35,818 nucleotides of DNA. Source: Chlamydomonas sphaeroides (Eukaryota; Chlorophyta; Chlorophyceae; Chlamydomonadales; Chlamydomonadaceae). A program made the translations under genes and the position numbers. Positions 23,301 to 31,538 of the stretch are shown here, one piece after another (the first letter of the stretch is position 1; each line of letters opens with the position of its first letter). The notes beneath the pieces are model-generated. The model was not told where the DNA came from, did no database searches, and saw only the letters and a list, made by a program, of their open reading frames with translations. The stretch covers positions 1,645-37,462 of the forward strand of contig BDDC01000960.1 in assembly GCA_001662425.1 (NCBI GenBank), in the 5' to 3' direction.

Positions 23301-23396
23301 GCCTGGCGCCTCGCAGCCGTCGCCCGGCAGCCGGCCACCACGGGGCGGTTCTCGGCTGCGGCTGCGGTGGCTTGGCGAGCGGCGCGACCGTTCCAT
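4869..23396 (-). CDS. Giant KDM3-type JmjC histone demethylase with three tandem repeat domains
   Basis: Probable H3K9-type lysine demethylase of the plant KDM3/IBM1/JMJ25 family (nuclear, Fe(II)/2-oxoglutarate dependent). Coding exons, 5' to 3': 23396-18171, 18046-17927, 17673-17461, 17305-17195, 16935-16531, 16447-16337, 16225-15973, 15703-12684, 12473-12402, 11945-11853, 11754-11746, 11634-11561, 11321-11171, 11023-10845, 10294-10087, 9981-9588, 9377-9242, 8980-8830, 8460-8281, 8059-7967, 7806-7669, 7461-7319, 7163-7098, 6865-6805, 6527-6453, 6286-6191, 5902-5768, 5357-4869. Phases agree at every junction and the sum is divisible by three, giving 4,133 residues. Known KDM3 proteins are usually 800-1,800. 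The start is uncertain: 23396 is the first in-frame ATG, but the frame stays open to 23666, so an upstream exon may add residues. The 12684 donor is GC rather than GT. Two adjacent genes remain possible, but the intron 15974-15704 joins in phase. Confidence 0.78.
5466..5578. repeat. 31-bp minisatellite inside the last intron
   Basis: A 31-bp unit starting GGGGAGGCACGAGCAG begins at 5466, 5497 and 5528, and a shortened fourth copy (CACGAGCAGGAGGGCCA) follows. It lies within the intron 5767-5358 of the KDM3-type gene, so it does not alter the protein. Confidence 0.85.
5768..9377 (-). other. JmjC catalytic region of the KDM3-type protein
   Basis: Eleven exons (9377 to 5768) reproduce the plant KDM3 JmjC architecture. 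FQQRWRLREPVVVREC opens the domain, as in F..HW..G.PVIVR. LKLKDYPP...LPRHWE, then DFVLAAPLAWM and LGPKGYVAFG follow in the usual order. The iron motif is in SVTKLHMDMSDAVNIL: H3792 and D3794, with T3789 at the 2-oxoglutarate position. The distal histidine is in FIPAGCPHQVRNL (H3916), and the domain closes with VDFVSPE. All three iron ligands are present, so I expect activity. An oddity: the usual DPIHDQ before FYLT reads DPIFSQ; that histidine is not an iron ligand in the family. The insert between GAIWDIWAPG and the distal histidine is short, as in plants. Residues about 3547-3971. Confidence 0.9.
10087..11945 (-). other. Zinc-finger block of the KDM3-type protein
   Basis: Exons 11945-11853, 11754-11746, 11634-11561, 11321-11171, 11023-10845 and 10294-10087 encode cysteine-rich modules in plant KDM3 order. 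First comes a CXXC/RING-like finger: CHVC, CEWC, C..C, CAKC, then CPCSKC, matching the 4CXXC-R1-type pattern (C-x2-C...C-x2-C...C-x2-C...C-N/P-C-x2-C). A helical Ala-rich linker follows. Next is CDKCATCIPGMHWHCNC...DLCLQC, equivalent to the second cysteine block (CDNC...FHR.C..C..DLC..C) of Arabidopsis IBM1/JMJ24 relatives; its Trp codon is split across exons in phase 2. In the family these regions contribute to protein or chromatin contacts near the JmjC domain. Residues about 3178-3415. Confidence 0.85.
10718..10748 (-). repeat. Intronic copy of an exon end with donor
   Basis: The 31 bp at 10718-10748 match 10843-10873 with two mismatches. The latter contains the end of a zinc-finger exon (…CIPGMHW) plus its donor GTGAGG. 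The copy sits 125 bp downstream in the following intron and keeps a GT (GTGGGA) at the same place. A CA-rich microsatellite (about 10776-10797) lies between the two. It looks like a decoy 5' splice site produced by local duplication. Confidence 0.8.
12684..15703 (-). other. Large central low-complexity exon of the KDM3-type gene
   Basis: An exon of about 3 kb entered in phase 1 from the exon ending at 15973; the split Gly codon is restored by the acceptor GTCAG|GC. It encodes Ala/Pro/Gln/Gly-rich sequence with a perfect (His-Pro)n run from a hexanucleotide repeat at 13472-13543 flanked by Gln codons. Just after it comes RPKRPRPPVNYSDR, resembling the basic R-P-K-R...N-Y stretch ahead of the zinc fingers in plant KDM3 proteins, then an acidic patch. 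The last 60 or so residues look folded (VKDWDPWVAKRISVYKQQL and a Trp-rich segment). No GT donor gives the right phase at its end; the best fit is GAG|GCGAGC at 12683, a GC-AG intron. The frame also stays open through that intron, so retention is possible. Confidence 0.65.
13472..13543. repeat. Coding (GAGGAT)12 hexanucleotide microsatellite
   Basis: Twelve perfect copies of GAGGAT. On the minus strand and in the gene's frame they read CAT CCT, encoding alternating His-Pro, with CTG/CAG-type Gln codons on the C-terminal side. A shorter version of the same module is in exon 1 at 20276-20293, also next to Gln codons. Length variation would change the protein in steps of two residues without a frameshift. 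Confidence 0.95.
15973..18046 (-). other. Six exons encoding three tandem copies of one domain, B3-like at best
   Basis: Three copies of a domain of about 100 residues, each built from an exon pair split by a phase-0 intron: 18046-17927 with 17673-17461, 17305-17195 with 16935-16531, and 16447-16337 with 16225-15973. First halves are 40, 37 and 37 codons and share Y-[RC]-L near residue 11 and W-[FVC]-P-[CG]-L near residue 21. Second halves start VVLDGVE, VKVDGVE and VILDGKD, then share an aromatic residue, a Leu, and G-x4-W followed by a strand such as LELHV. The layout (RL...P, then V-x-V-D-x-G, then a terminal G...W/F...L-x-V strand) recalls the B3 DNA-binding fold, but similarity is too weak to claim it. 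Copy 2 is followed by a Ser/Asp/Glu-rich linker. Residues about 1743-2147. Confidence 0.7.
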
Positions 23397-23666
23397 GTGA
23401 CGATCACGGCTGCCTTCGCGGCTGTGGCTCCTGGGCCGGGGGCGTACTGGCGAGCAGCGCGGGCTGTGAGCAGGGCTGCGGTTGTGGCTGCGGCTGCGGC
23501 TGCCGCCTAGTCGCGGGTGCGGCGCTTTGTGCCGCTTGTGGTTGCCAGGACCCCCGTAGCCCGGGTGATATCCGTCCAGACTTGTCCTGCGGCGTCGGAG
23601 ACAGGGGACAGCGGGCGGCGCTTGGGCACACCGGCCATGGCGTGTACATCCAAGCGGCAGGTACAC
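18171..23666 (-). other. Exon 1: SR-like and low-complexity N-terminal region
   Basis: One uninterrupted frame of about 5.5 kb. Near its start it encodes an Arg/Ser-rich tract with many RSRS-, SHRSRS- and RDRH-like dipeptides (roughly 23550-23300), resembling RS domains of splicing or chromatin proteins. Then come about 1,500 residues rich in Ala, Pro, Gly, Glu and Gln, including a 33-residue tandem repeat and a short His-Pro/polyGln patch at 20276-20293. No folded domain is visible. The end is set by the donor ATG|GTGAGC at 18170, which joins in phase 0 to the exon at 18046. A TAG at 23669-23667 limits the frame upstream, so a true start before 23396 would need another exon; ATGs at 23638 and 23649 are in other frames. 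Confidence 0.7.
20590..20890. repeat. 99-bp coding tandem repeat, three copies
   Basis: The anchor GGCGCTGCAGCCGCCGCC recurs at 20611, 20710 and 20809, an exact 99-bp period, with only a few substitutions between copies. It is in frame in exon 1 of the KDM3-type gene and encodes a 33-residue Pro/Glu/Leu/Ser/Ala unit containing a polyalanine run of seven. The flanking sequence on the high-coordinate side repeats the PPAAEPL motif more loosely, suggesting older expansion of the same module. Confidence 0.9.
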
Positions 23667-24439
23667 CTAACCCCACCACCCCAGTATCGAGCTGCAGAGT
23701 ATTGGCACCCGTCTCAAGTCATCGCTGATGTGTGCTCACCTTGCATCTCCGTGCTTCGCCGACATGGTGCTGCAGCGGAAGTCAATCGCTCGGTAAACCG
23801 CGGGCGGCGATTACCGAGTTGCAGTCTGGTTCACTCAGCTGCTTAAGCAGCCACACACGGCATCATTTGACATAGCTACGACCGCGCTGCTGGCCTGCGG
23901 GATGTTGGGACGGTTTGCCGCTAACGTAGATAGCCAGTGTCCAAGAGCTGGAAGTTCTCCCAACAGGTCATTCAAGCACCTGCAGCGCTCCAGCTGGTCC
24001 AAAGTCGTCGCCCGAGTTGCTCCGGTTGGCGCGACTTCCGTCCAAGCTGCTGACCGTGCTATCAACCAAGATTATACGTCTAGAGCTGCATCAGTTGCTA
24101 CGGCGAACGGCCGGGAGCTTGCAGCACAGCACCCCGGACCAAAGACTCGTTTTGTACCATGTTGCAGGTCGCATATGCTGGTCTTAAACGCGATGGCTGT
24201 GTGCAAATGCCACCACGGTGCAGCGCGGTGGTTGCCGGCGACCACAAGCTTGACACGAACACGGCAGAACCCGCGCCAACAGACCCGCCCGTCCCCCGCC
24301 TCGAGCCTGGTGACCGCCCACATGCATGGAAGGTAATCTGAACCTCGGCATGGACACCATCTAACCCCAGGCAATGCTCAACAACCGGCAAAGCAGGCCC
24401 CTTGCTGCTTAAGGTACTTGCTCGTGCGGCCTCCGGCGC
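23667..24439. other. Divergent intergenic region
   Basis: This lies between the minus-strand KDM3-type gene and the plus-strand KH gene, and must contain both 5' UTRs and promoters if the gene starts are right. It is visibly less GC-rich than the flanking coding sequence. A 144-codon plus-strand frame at 23902-24336 has no recognisable domain and I do not call it a gene. I see no clear TATA box. Confidence 0.55.
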
Positions 24440-24488
24440 ACCCGTGACTACCCGTGAGTCGCGGACCCGTGAGCTGTGGCACCCGTGA
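24440..24488 (+). promoter_or_regulatory. Four-copy ACCCGTGA motif cluster
   Basis: ACCCGTGA occurs at 24440, 24450, 24465 and 24481, all in the same orientation within 49 bp, ending about 100 bp before the chosen start codon of the KH gene. Regularly placed short direct repeats here are a reasonable candidate for a transcription-factor binding cluster or a 5'-UTR element. No factor is assigned. Confidence 0.5.
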
Positions 24489-24585
24489 GAGCACTCGCGG
24501 GCGCATGGGAGCTCCGTTTTGTCCTTGCATTTGCCCACAAGAAACCCGACGACTCCACACATACTGTTTGTGGCCCGTTATAGCG

Positions 24586-27500
24586 ATGGCGTGCCGCGCG
24601 ACGGTGCAGCTGCGCGGCATGCCGCCCGGCGCGGTCATCGGCAAGGGCGCCAGCAACGTGCGCTGGATCGCGGCGCAGGCGGGCCAAGGCACTCGTATCG
24701 AAGTGGCGCCCGAGGGCGACGAGGCGGTCATCACGGCCCGGAGCCAGGCGGCGGTGCGCAGCGCGCAGGCGCTGCTGGAGGCGCAGGTCGACGCGCACGC
24801 GCGGCTGGGTGTGGCTCCTCGCGTTGCGTTGCGGACTGGGATGTGGAATGGCCCTCTGGTCACGGCCCAGGTCCAGGGCCGGCTCTGCTTGCGTGTACCA
24901 ACCCACCGTGCCCCTCTCCCAGACCCCATCCCCGCCCCGGCCGCAGCTAGCCCCGCCTACCCGCACCCGCTGCGTGTGGACACCGTGCTGCTGAACGGCC
25001 ACGGCGCCTTCCCCGCCAACCCAACCGCCATCGCGCTGCGCTACCGGGACGGTGAGCGCGCCACCCCGCCCGTGTGCGCCGTAGGCAGTGTGGCAGTCCG
25101 CCGCAAGCGCACCCTCATCACTGGGATCGCCGCGGGGACTCGGAATCTCATGTGTGCCTTCAGTGCTTCCGCTGGGCCACGCAGCCTGCCGCATGCCGTG
25201 CATGGAGCTTATTGTTTGCGCACCCGCGGCCCGGGGCCCATACCAATGCGACCGCACTGCACCCATCACTGGCCCGTGCCCTGCCGCCCACTGCCGCAGA
25301 CGAGGCCTCCCGCGCCACGGGCCGCCGCGAGCAGCTGTTCGCGGCCGCGCCCGCGGCCGGCGGCGCAGCTGCCAGCGGCTGCGGCGACGCGGACGAGCTG
25401 GCCGGGCTCCTGGCCGGCGCATCGCTGCGGCCGATGGGTCCGGGCACGGCCGGCGGGGCAGCGACCGGGGTGGGTCCGGGCACACGCCTTCCTCCCGCTT
25501 GTGCGGCCCCCAGCCTCTGCTCGGACACCAGCTGGTGGTCAGTTTTTGATAGCCGCTGCTCGTGCGCCTGACGGAGCCCCGGCGCATCTCGGCCCGGTCG
25601 CAAGCAGGACGCGCGGATCCACGGCGCCGCGGCGCTCGACGGCGCGGTGGCGGAGGCGCTGTCCGCGGCGGTGCGCACAGCGGCCGCCCACAGGCCGGCC
25701 TTTGACGTGCTCAAGATTCGCCTCAACCTGGGTGCGTGGTGGGGGCAGGGGCTCGCGTTGGATTGCTGGTGCTCCCAGCATCGAGGCGGCACAGCATGGC
25801 TCCCGGGCGCTGGCCACAGCAGCAGCTGCCCGGGGGCTCCACTCTGCGGCCCTCCAGCCCTTCGCCAAACCCCCTCTGTGGCCCCAACCCTCTTCGTGGC
25901 CCCAACCCTCTCCCTTCCCCGCAGGCAAGCAGTTCTTCTACGGCCTGCCTCCAGACGACACCCGCGGGGCGGTGCCGCTGCAGACGCTGCAGGTGGGGCG
26001 GCTGGCAGCAGCGGGGGAGCCTCTGTCCGGTCGCACAGCCAATGCGCTGCGGCCATCCGATCCCCCTGCCCGTAACTAACGCCTCGTCCCTTCCCTTCGC
26101 CAGGGCCTGCTGGCCGCCCGCGGCGGGCGCGGCCGCGCCACCTTCTCCAACGCGCTGCCGTCCTGGGCCGTGCCGCGGGTCACGGACTTCCTCATGCGCC
26201 GCCTGCGCTTCTCCCTGGTCGACACCAAGAGCACCGCCACGCTGCACGTCGTGGACCGCCGCCTCAACTGCCACCACGCCATCGCGCTCGACCTGGACCC
26301 CGACGAGCCGCGGCAGGGCGGCGTGCGGCTGCGCAAGGTCAAGTCCTCCAGCAACCGCTGCCACTTCGTGGTGCTCATGGGGTGCCCCGACCAGGTGCGG
26401 CCGGAGCAGGGCAGGCTGAGGTTGGAGGCGGCAAGGTCAGGGCGGCAGGACAGGCAAGCGGGGGAGGCTGGCGGGGGCTTGGAGCGCGAACAGCAGGTGG
26501 GCGGCCGGGCGGCCGTGTTCAAGGTCCGACTTGTTAGAGGGCTCGTGCTGCTGTGAGTTGTGGGTATGTCCGCGGCTGGTTGCTGGCGGGCGGGGAGGCC
26601 ACGCCCTGCAGCTGCTACCCACCTGTTACCCCGATGGCGTCTTCCCTTCCCTGCCGGACCTCTGTTCCCCAGCTGGACCTGTCATCCATCTGTTGCCAGC
26701 TGCTACGTTGCTCAACACTCATCCTTCCTTTCTTTCGCTGCCCCCTGCGCTCCGGTGCCTGGATGCCGCAGCTGGACCTGCGGCTCAAGCTCATCGGCCA
26801 GATGCGGACGGACGCGGTGGGTCGGACAGGGGCAAGGGAGGTGCTGGTCGTGCGCAGCAGGGTACGTGTTGCTTGGGGTGCTCCAAGGCCCTCCATCCAA
26901 CTCGCGCCATGCTGCCGCCTGGCTCCCGCGCGCGCTGTCAGGACCCCGCGGCCAAGGCTCTGGCTGCGCGGCTGGTGGCTGCGGCCACGGCCGGCGGCTA
27001 TGACGCCGTGTCGTCGTGCGTGGGCTCCACCGCGCCGCCGCATCCCCACCTGCCGCCGCACCACCACATCGACGAGGCCAGGGCCAAGACCAAGCGGGTG
27101 TACGAGGGCAGCTACGAGCAGGTGGGTGGGGGCTGGCATGGGTTTGGGACACGGCGCGTGCGGGGGCAGAAAGGCGCTGCCCATCGCAGGAGGACGCGTC
27201 GTCGCGGCATACGGCAGCGCTCGCCCGCGCGCGGGCTGGACTCTTGGGCCGGACTGCCGTCCCGTCCATACCCGCGCCCAGCCCCTGCCCTCCCACCGGC
27301 ACCGTGGCGCCGCACTGCCCGCCCGCCCCGTGCGCCGCAGCCCGCCGGCGGCCCGCCCCTGCGGCTCAAGCTCAGCCTCATCACCATCAGGGACGCAGCC
27401 GGCAGTCACACCGAGATGACGGGTGAGGATGGCGTGTGGCCAGATAGGCGCGAAAGGGGCCCGGGATGCATGGCACGCTCGAGCAAGCGGCGCGCCTAGG

Positions 27501-27858
27501 CTGGCTCCTTTCCCACCAAGTCCACAGCCTGTCACGCGCTTTCGGCCCACATCATGACCACCCTGCCCGGATGATCACTTTGCCAGGCACCGTGGCCTCC
27601 CTGGACGACGCGCTGGCGCAGCGGCTGCTGCAGGGCGGCGCGGCGGCGGGTGGCGGCAGCAGCAATGGGGCGTGCGACCGCGGCTGGGCGGGCGGTGCGC
27701 TGCGGCGCCTGGCGGAGCTGATGATGGAGCTGAACGCCTGGCTGGCGGAGCAGCGGTCCGGCTGCAGTGCGGGGCCTATGCTTATCCCCCAGTATTGCCT
27801 ACCGGTAGTTGCGCACGCCGAGGAAGCGTGGGTGGAGGGCGCAGGGCGGGTCTTGTAG
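24586..27858 (+). CDS. KH-domain RNA-binding protein, ten exons
   Basis: Predicted RNA-binding protein of about 520 residues. Exons: 24586-24808, 24947-25051, 25300-25469, 25608-25731, 25925-25992, 26104-26394, 26772-26816, 26942-27121, 27341-27422, 27587-27858; all junctions are GT-AG and phases match. Exon 1 is a KH domain: ATVQLRGMPPGAVIGKGASNVRW..., with the GKGA (GXXG) loop and the flanking hydrophobic pattern, then helix AVRSAQALLEAQV. The rest alternates Leu/Arg-rich strands (VLKIRLNLGKQFFYG, FLMRRLRFSLVD, LDLRLKLIGQ, LRLKLSLITIRD) and looks like one beta-rich domain spread over exons 4-9; I do not recognise the family. The ATG at 24586 was chosen because the KH fold starts there. The frame is open further upstream and an earlier Met at about 24505 is possible. 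The last exon could contain another intron after residue M in ...CSAGPM. Confidence 0.75.
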
Positions 27859-27929
27859 CAGCAAGCGATCCCTCCTCACCTCTTCGCCGGACATCTTCGT
27901 AGCGGGGAGGGAAGAGGAAGACGTGGCGC

Positions 27930-27934
27930 TGTAA
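27930..27934 (+). terminator. TGTAA polyadenylation signal
   Basis: TGTAA is the usual poly(A) signal of chlorophyte algae. This one lies 72 bases after the stop codon of the KH gene, a normal distance. A second copy is at 28017-28021. Confidence 0.6.
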
Positions 27935-28465
27935 ACGGAGTGCACCTTCGCTGGAAGGCGCACAAACATCAACAGAGAGAGAACGGCGACCAGAGGGGCT
28001 CGGACCCTCAACAGTATGTAATGTGATACAGACTGCTTGGCCTATCCATGTCGCCCGGGCGGCTTATCCGGCCCGCCTGCCGTGTTGCATGAGGCACGTA
28101 CCCTGCCTCCGGGTTCCCCGTGTCCACCCCTGCGGGGTGTGCGTTCCCTTCTCCCGTCACGCCTAGGTACTGGCGTGCGGCTGAGAGGTGTCTCCTACAG
28201 GTCTGGCGGGGCAGGAAGCGTGATCCGCGTGCCGACGTGCCGTGCCGGCATGGCCGACCCCGGCCCCCGACCTGCAATTAAGAGCGTTGTGGGCGTGCGA
28301 GTTGCTTGGCTCGCTGGCGCGGCTGCTTGCAGGCGCGGGGGGTGCCGTACAATTGCAGGTCGGGGGCCGAGGTCGGCCTTGCGACGTGGGGACACACCCA
28401 CATAAGATAACGACAGCATAGTCAGATATAACAGCCAGACTTAGCTCTGCAAGCAACACGGCCTT
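27935..28465. other. Intergenic region with a long hairpin
   Basis: No gene is visible between the KH gene and the decayed ankyrin copy. The main structure is the inverted repeat at 28252-28378. The junction at about 28466 is where similarity to the intact F-box/ankyrin gene begins abruptly, part-way into its coding sequence. Confidence 0.6.
28252..28378. repeat. 28-bp inverted repeat (potential hairpin)
   Basis: Arms 28252-28279 and 28351-28378 are reverse complements with one mismatch; the inner 19 bp (CGGCCCCCGACCTGCAATT and its complement) are perfect. The spacer is 71 bases. It could form a long stem as RNA or be a fold-back/MITE remnant. There is no coding sequence inside and no obvious target-site duplication. 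Confidence 0.85.
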
Positions 28466-30376
28466 TCAAAGCGGCTGCCGGCTCGGGCCAGCTGGAAATG
28501 TGCCAATGGCTGATGGCGCAGGGCTGCGAGGCGGCCGGCTATGCGGAGCTGCACGCAGCGGCTCGGCGCGGCCACCAGCACGTGTGCGCCTGGCTTCTGG
28601 CCGAGGGCGGCTGAGAGTGGGATCTGCATGCGGTGCAGGCCGCTCTGCAGGGCGCGCGGCCACCTGCCCCTGGCCCAGTGGCTGCTGCAGCAGCGGCCGG
28701 TTGGCGACCAGGCGGCGGGCGCCGCAGCAGTAGAGGCGGCGCTGTCTGAGCTCAGAAGCCTTTTTGCAGCCGCGGCCAGGGGCTGCGAGCTGCTCGCACT
28801 GCGCCGTCTATCCATCCACCGCCCTCAACTTCACGCGCCAGGAGGTCGAGGCACGCAGCGGCACTTCTGCCGCCCTGCCATCCGCCGCCGCCTCCGGCCC
28901 CACGCCCGACTGGGCCGCCAAGTTTGACTGGCTGGGCTGCGACCCGGAGGCCTCAGAAAAGCCTTGCAACGACGCAGCCCAGGACGCCGTCGCCGACGCG
29001 CCCGCGCGGCTGGCCTGGCTGCGTTGCCGCGGCTGCCCCTACGAGGCTAACGACGCCCTGCAATACGCGGCCCAAGGCGACAACCCGGCTGCCCTCCAGT
29101 ATATCAACGACAACCACGACGAAGACGAGGGGGATGCACTCGACCTGGACTCGGACGAGGCGTGCGACGAAGCGATCGATGCAGGCGCCGTTTCGGAGCT
29201 GCAGTGCTGGTGGAGCAAGGCGTCCAGCCGCCGCCGGTGTGCCTCTTTGGCGGCGGCTGCCCCGAGCTGCACCGTTGGGTGCTGCAGGAGCTGTGCCCGG
29301 CCGCCACCGAGCAGCTGTCGACTGATGAGGCGTGGGGGTCTGGGCAGGTGCGGTGCAGGGCTCTGCCGCAGAGCGCGGCGCTCCACTGGGGTTCGCCTGT
29401 AGCGGGCGCGATCCTTCAAATAGCTCTCAACACATGCCTAACGATTGGTGCGTGCAGGATATGGTCGTGAAATACAGCCTGGCGGCCAACCTGGCCACCC
29501 ACGCTGATGCGGCGGTGCTAGCGCGAGCGGAGGAGGTGCTGCTGGGCGCCGCCGCGGCCGCGGCGGGCGGCGCGCCCGTGTGGACGGGCCTTGCGCTGCA
29601 GATGGCCGTGGGCTGCGGCTGCGAGGAGGCGCTCGAGTGGCTGGTGGAACAGCGCGGCGTGCCCTGGCCAGTGAGCCTCGGGTCCTGACATGCAGCGGGC
29701 CTCCGTATGTACGTGGGCCTCGACAACGGCCGGGTTGTAGGGGGTTGTGTTGCGGACTGGGGTCCTCTGGCCCACGTCCCGTGCCGTGTTGGACCTGACC
29801 GGTCCTTGCTGTTGGTCCTCGCCCCAACCTGGGTTTGGCTCACCCACCGGCTGACGTGGGACGTGGCGGGCTCGCCAGCCATGCCATGGCTCGCCGCCTC
29901 GAGGTTGCTGTGTATGCTGCCCGGTCATTAGGAATGCCACCTGTACTACAAAGCCAGCAGCCAGGGGGGCCGCGCCGGCCACTGCCCATCGATCACCTCT
30001 TACGCAGCTCACGAGTCAAGCACCTCCCGCGGCACCGTCCCTCACCTGCCGCAGAATTTGTACCCCTACGAAGCCGCAGCCATCGCTGGCGACCTGTCCA
30101 CGCTGCGGGCGGGGGCCCGGCTGGGCTGCCCCTGGGGACCGGACATCTTCACGTTAGCGCTCGGATCCAAGGCGCCGCTGCCGGCGCTGCAGCTGCTGGC
30201 GGACGGAGCTGGGCTGCCCGGTGGACTGGGCCGCAGCCGCGGCAGCCGCAGATGCGCCGGCTGCAGAAGTGCTGCGATGGTGGCAGACGCCCAGCCCACG
30301 CGTAGTCGCTTGGGTGCGACAGCAGGCAGGGCTGAAGGGCCAGCAGCAGCAGAGCCCCGGCCTGGCGACGGTGTAG
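28466..30376 (+). pseudogene. Decayed F-box/ankyrin paralogue, 5'-truncated
   Basis: Similar to the intact gene at 31539-34145 but broken. It starts at GSGQLEMCQWLMAQG, equivalent to GAGQLEICQWLSYHG of the intact protein, so the F-box-like N-terminus is missing. TGA at 28612-28614 interrupts ...CAWLLAEGG. Frame changes follow near 28650 (before HLPLAQWLLQQR), near 28810-28830 (before LNFTRQEVEA), near 29200 (before VLVEQGVQPPPV) and near 30205 (before ELGCPVDWAA). Recognisable pieces include TPDWAAKFDWL, ARLAWLRCRGCPYEA, RAEEVLLGAA, CEEALEWLVEQRGVPW and YEAAAIAGDLSTLRAG. The last frame ends at TAG 30374-30376. An in-phase intron (29348-29459) has no counterpart in the intact gene. Introns cannot explain the stop and the small shifts, so I call it a pseudogene, barring sequencing errors. 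Confidence 0.8.
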
Positions 30377-31538
30377 CGCCCTGGCCGCAGGGGACGACAG
30401 CGCATGGACGACGTTGCAGGGGCCGCCAATGCGGGGCGCGCTAGTGTGGCGCATGGGGTGGCCGGCTGAGGGGTAAGAGCAGTGTCACGGTGCCGCTGAT
30501 CGGCAAGCGTTCGGAAATTTGCCCTGGGCAGCGCGTGAGACAGGCTGAGGCGTGGGAGCCAGGAAGCTGTTGAGATGGTCTTGTGCGCTGCGTCCTCACT
30601 CGAACCGCCGCGGAGAAGGTAGGGCTCTGCTGGGTCCTCATGGCTCGTCCATGTTTGTCGGCCCGCTGCTGATGCGGCGGTGCTTGTTGACGATGACGGT
30701 GTTCATTGCCCTGCTGCTACACCAGCTAGTATTGGAATGGTGACACAGATGGATGGAGGTGAGTGCGGTGGGGGCCTTTCGGTCGCGTCGGTTGCGTCTC
30801 TTGGGCCGAAACCACGCCTGGGTGCGGTCCTGGATGGGTTGTAATGAGGTTTGTTGACGGTGTGCGCGGCAGCTCGCCTGCTGGGCGCTGGCTAGCGGTG
30901 TTGTAAGCTGCCACCAGCATGAGGACTTGAGGAGCGGCATGGCGTGAGCCGGCCGACCCCACGGCAGCTAGATGGCTGGGGCTGCTGGCTCGGCACGCGC
31001 TGGATGACTCCTGGGCGTAACACGTGGGCTGGGCGAGCGGTAGCCAGCACGGCTGAGCAGATGCCTCCGTACCAATAACGTGGAGGCTCGCTAGGTTGAT
31101 GGTCATTGGACGATCGAGCTGGTCAGGAGGTTAACATGAGCTCTCATTAGTTGGTACGCAAGCGTTGTTTGTGGTCGTGTAGGGAACCATCCACTACAAC
31201 TCACGCACGGGAGTGCAGGCGTGCATCGCACTGGAGAGCCCCCTTGTTTCGGTGGCACGTTGGATTGCCGGGTTCAGGGATGCAGGGCAAACTCGTGGCA
31301 TGCCGCATGGGGCGGGCGGGAGGGGGGGGGGCAAAGCGATGGCACGGCATGGGGCACGGATTCGTAGACCCCTCTCGGCAACCTCCGTTTTTTGGAAGCA
31401 ATAACTAGTCATACAACCGTCTTCGATATTACAGTAAAACGCTGCTGTGATTTAAGGGTACCTGGCACTTCATGGTCCACTCCTAGTCTAGGGCCCACTC
31501 GTCCAGGGCGAGCTGCAACATAAGCTGAGCAAAGAATC
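30377..31538. other. Intergenic region upstream of the intact ankyrin gene
   Basis: No supportable gene. Open frames are short and shadow each other. There is a poly-G tract at about 31321-31334. The last 150 bases are less GC-rich and should include the promoter and 5' UTR of the gene starting at 31539. No clear TATA box is seen. Confidence 0.6.

Noticed and set aside
23902..24336. 144-codon plus-strand frame in the divergent intergenic region
   Set aside because: No recognisable domain, and it lies where promoters and 5' UTRs of both neighbours are expected.
28466..30376. The left ankyrin copy as a functional multi-intron gene
   Set aside because: The TGA at 28612-28614 and the one- or two-base frame changes have no GT-AG pairs around them, and the N-terminal part is missing.
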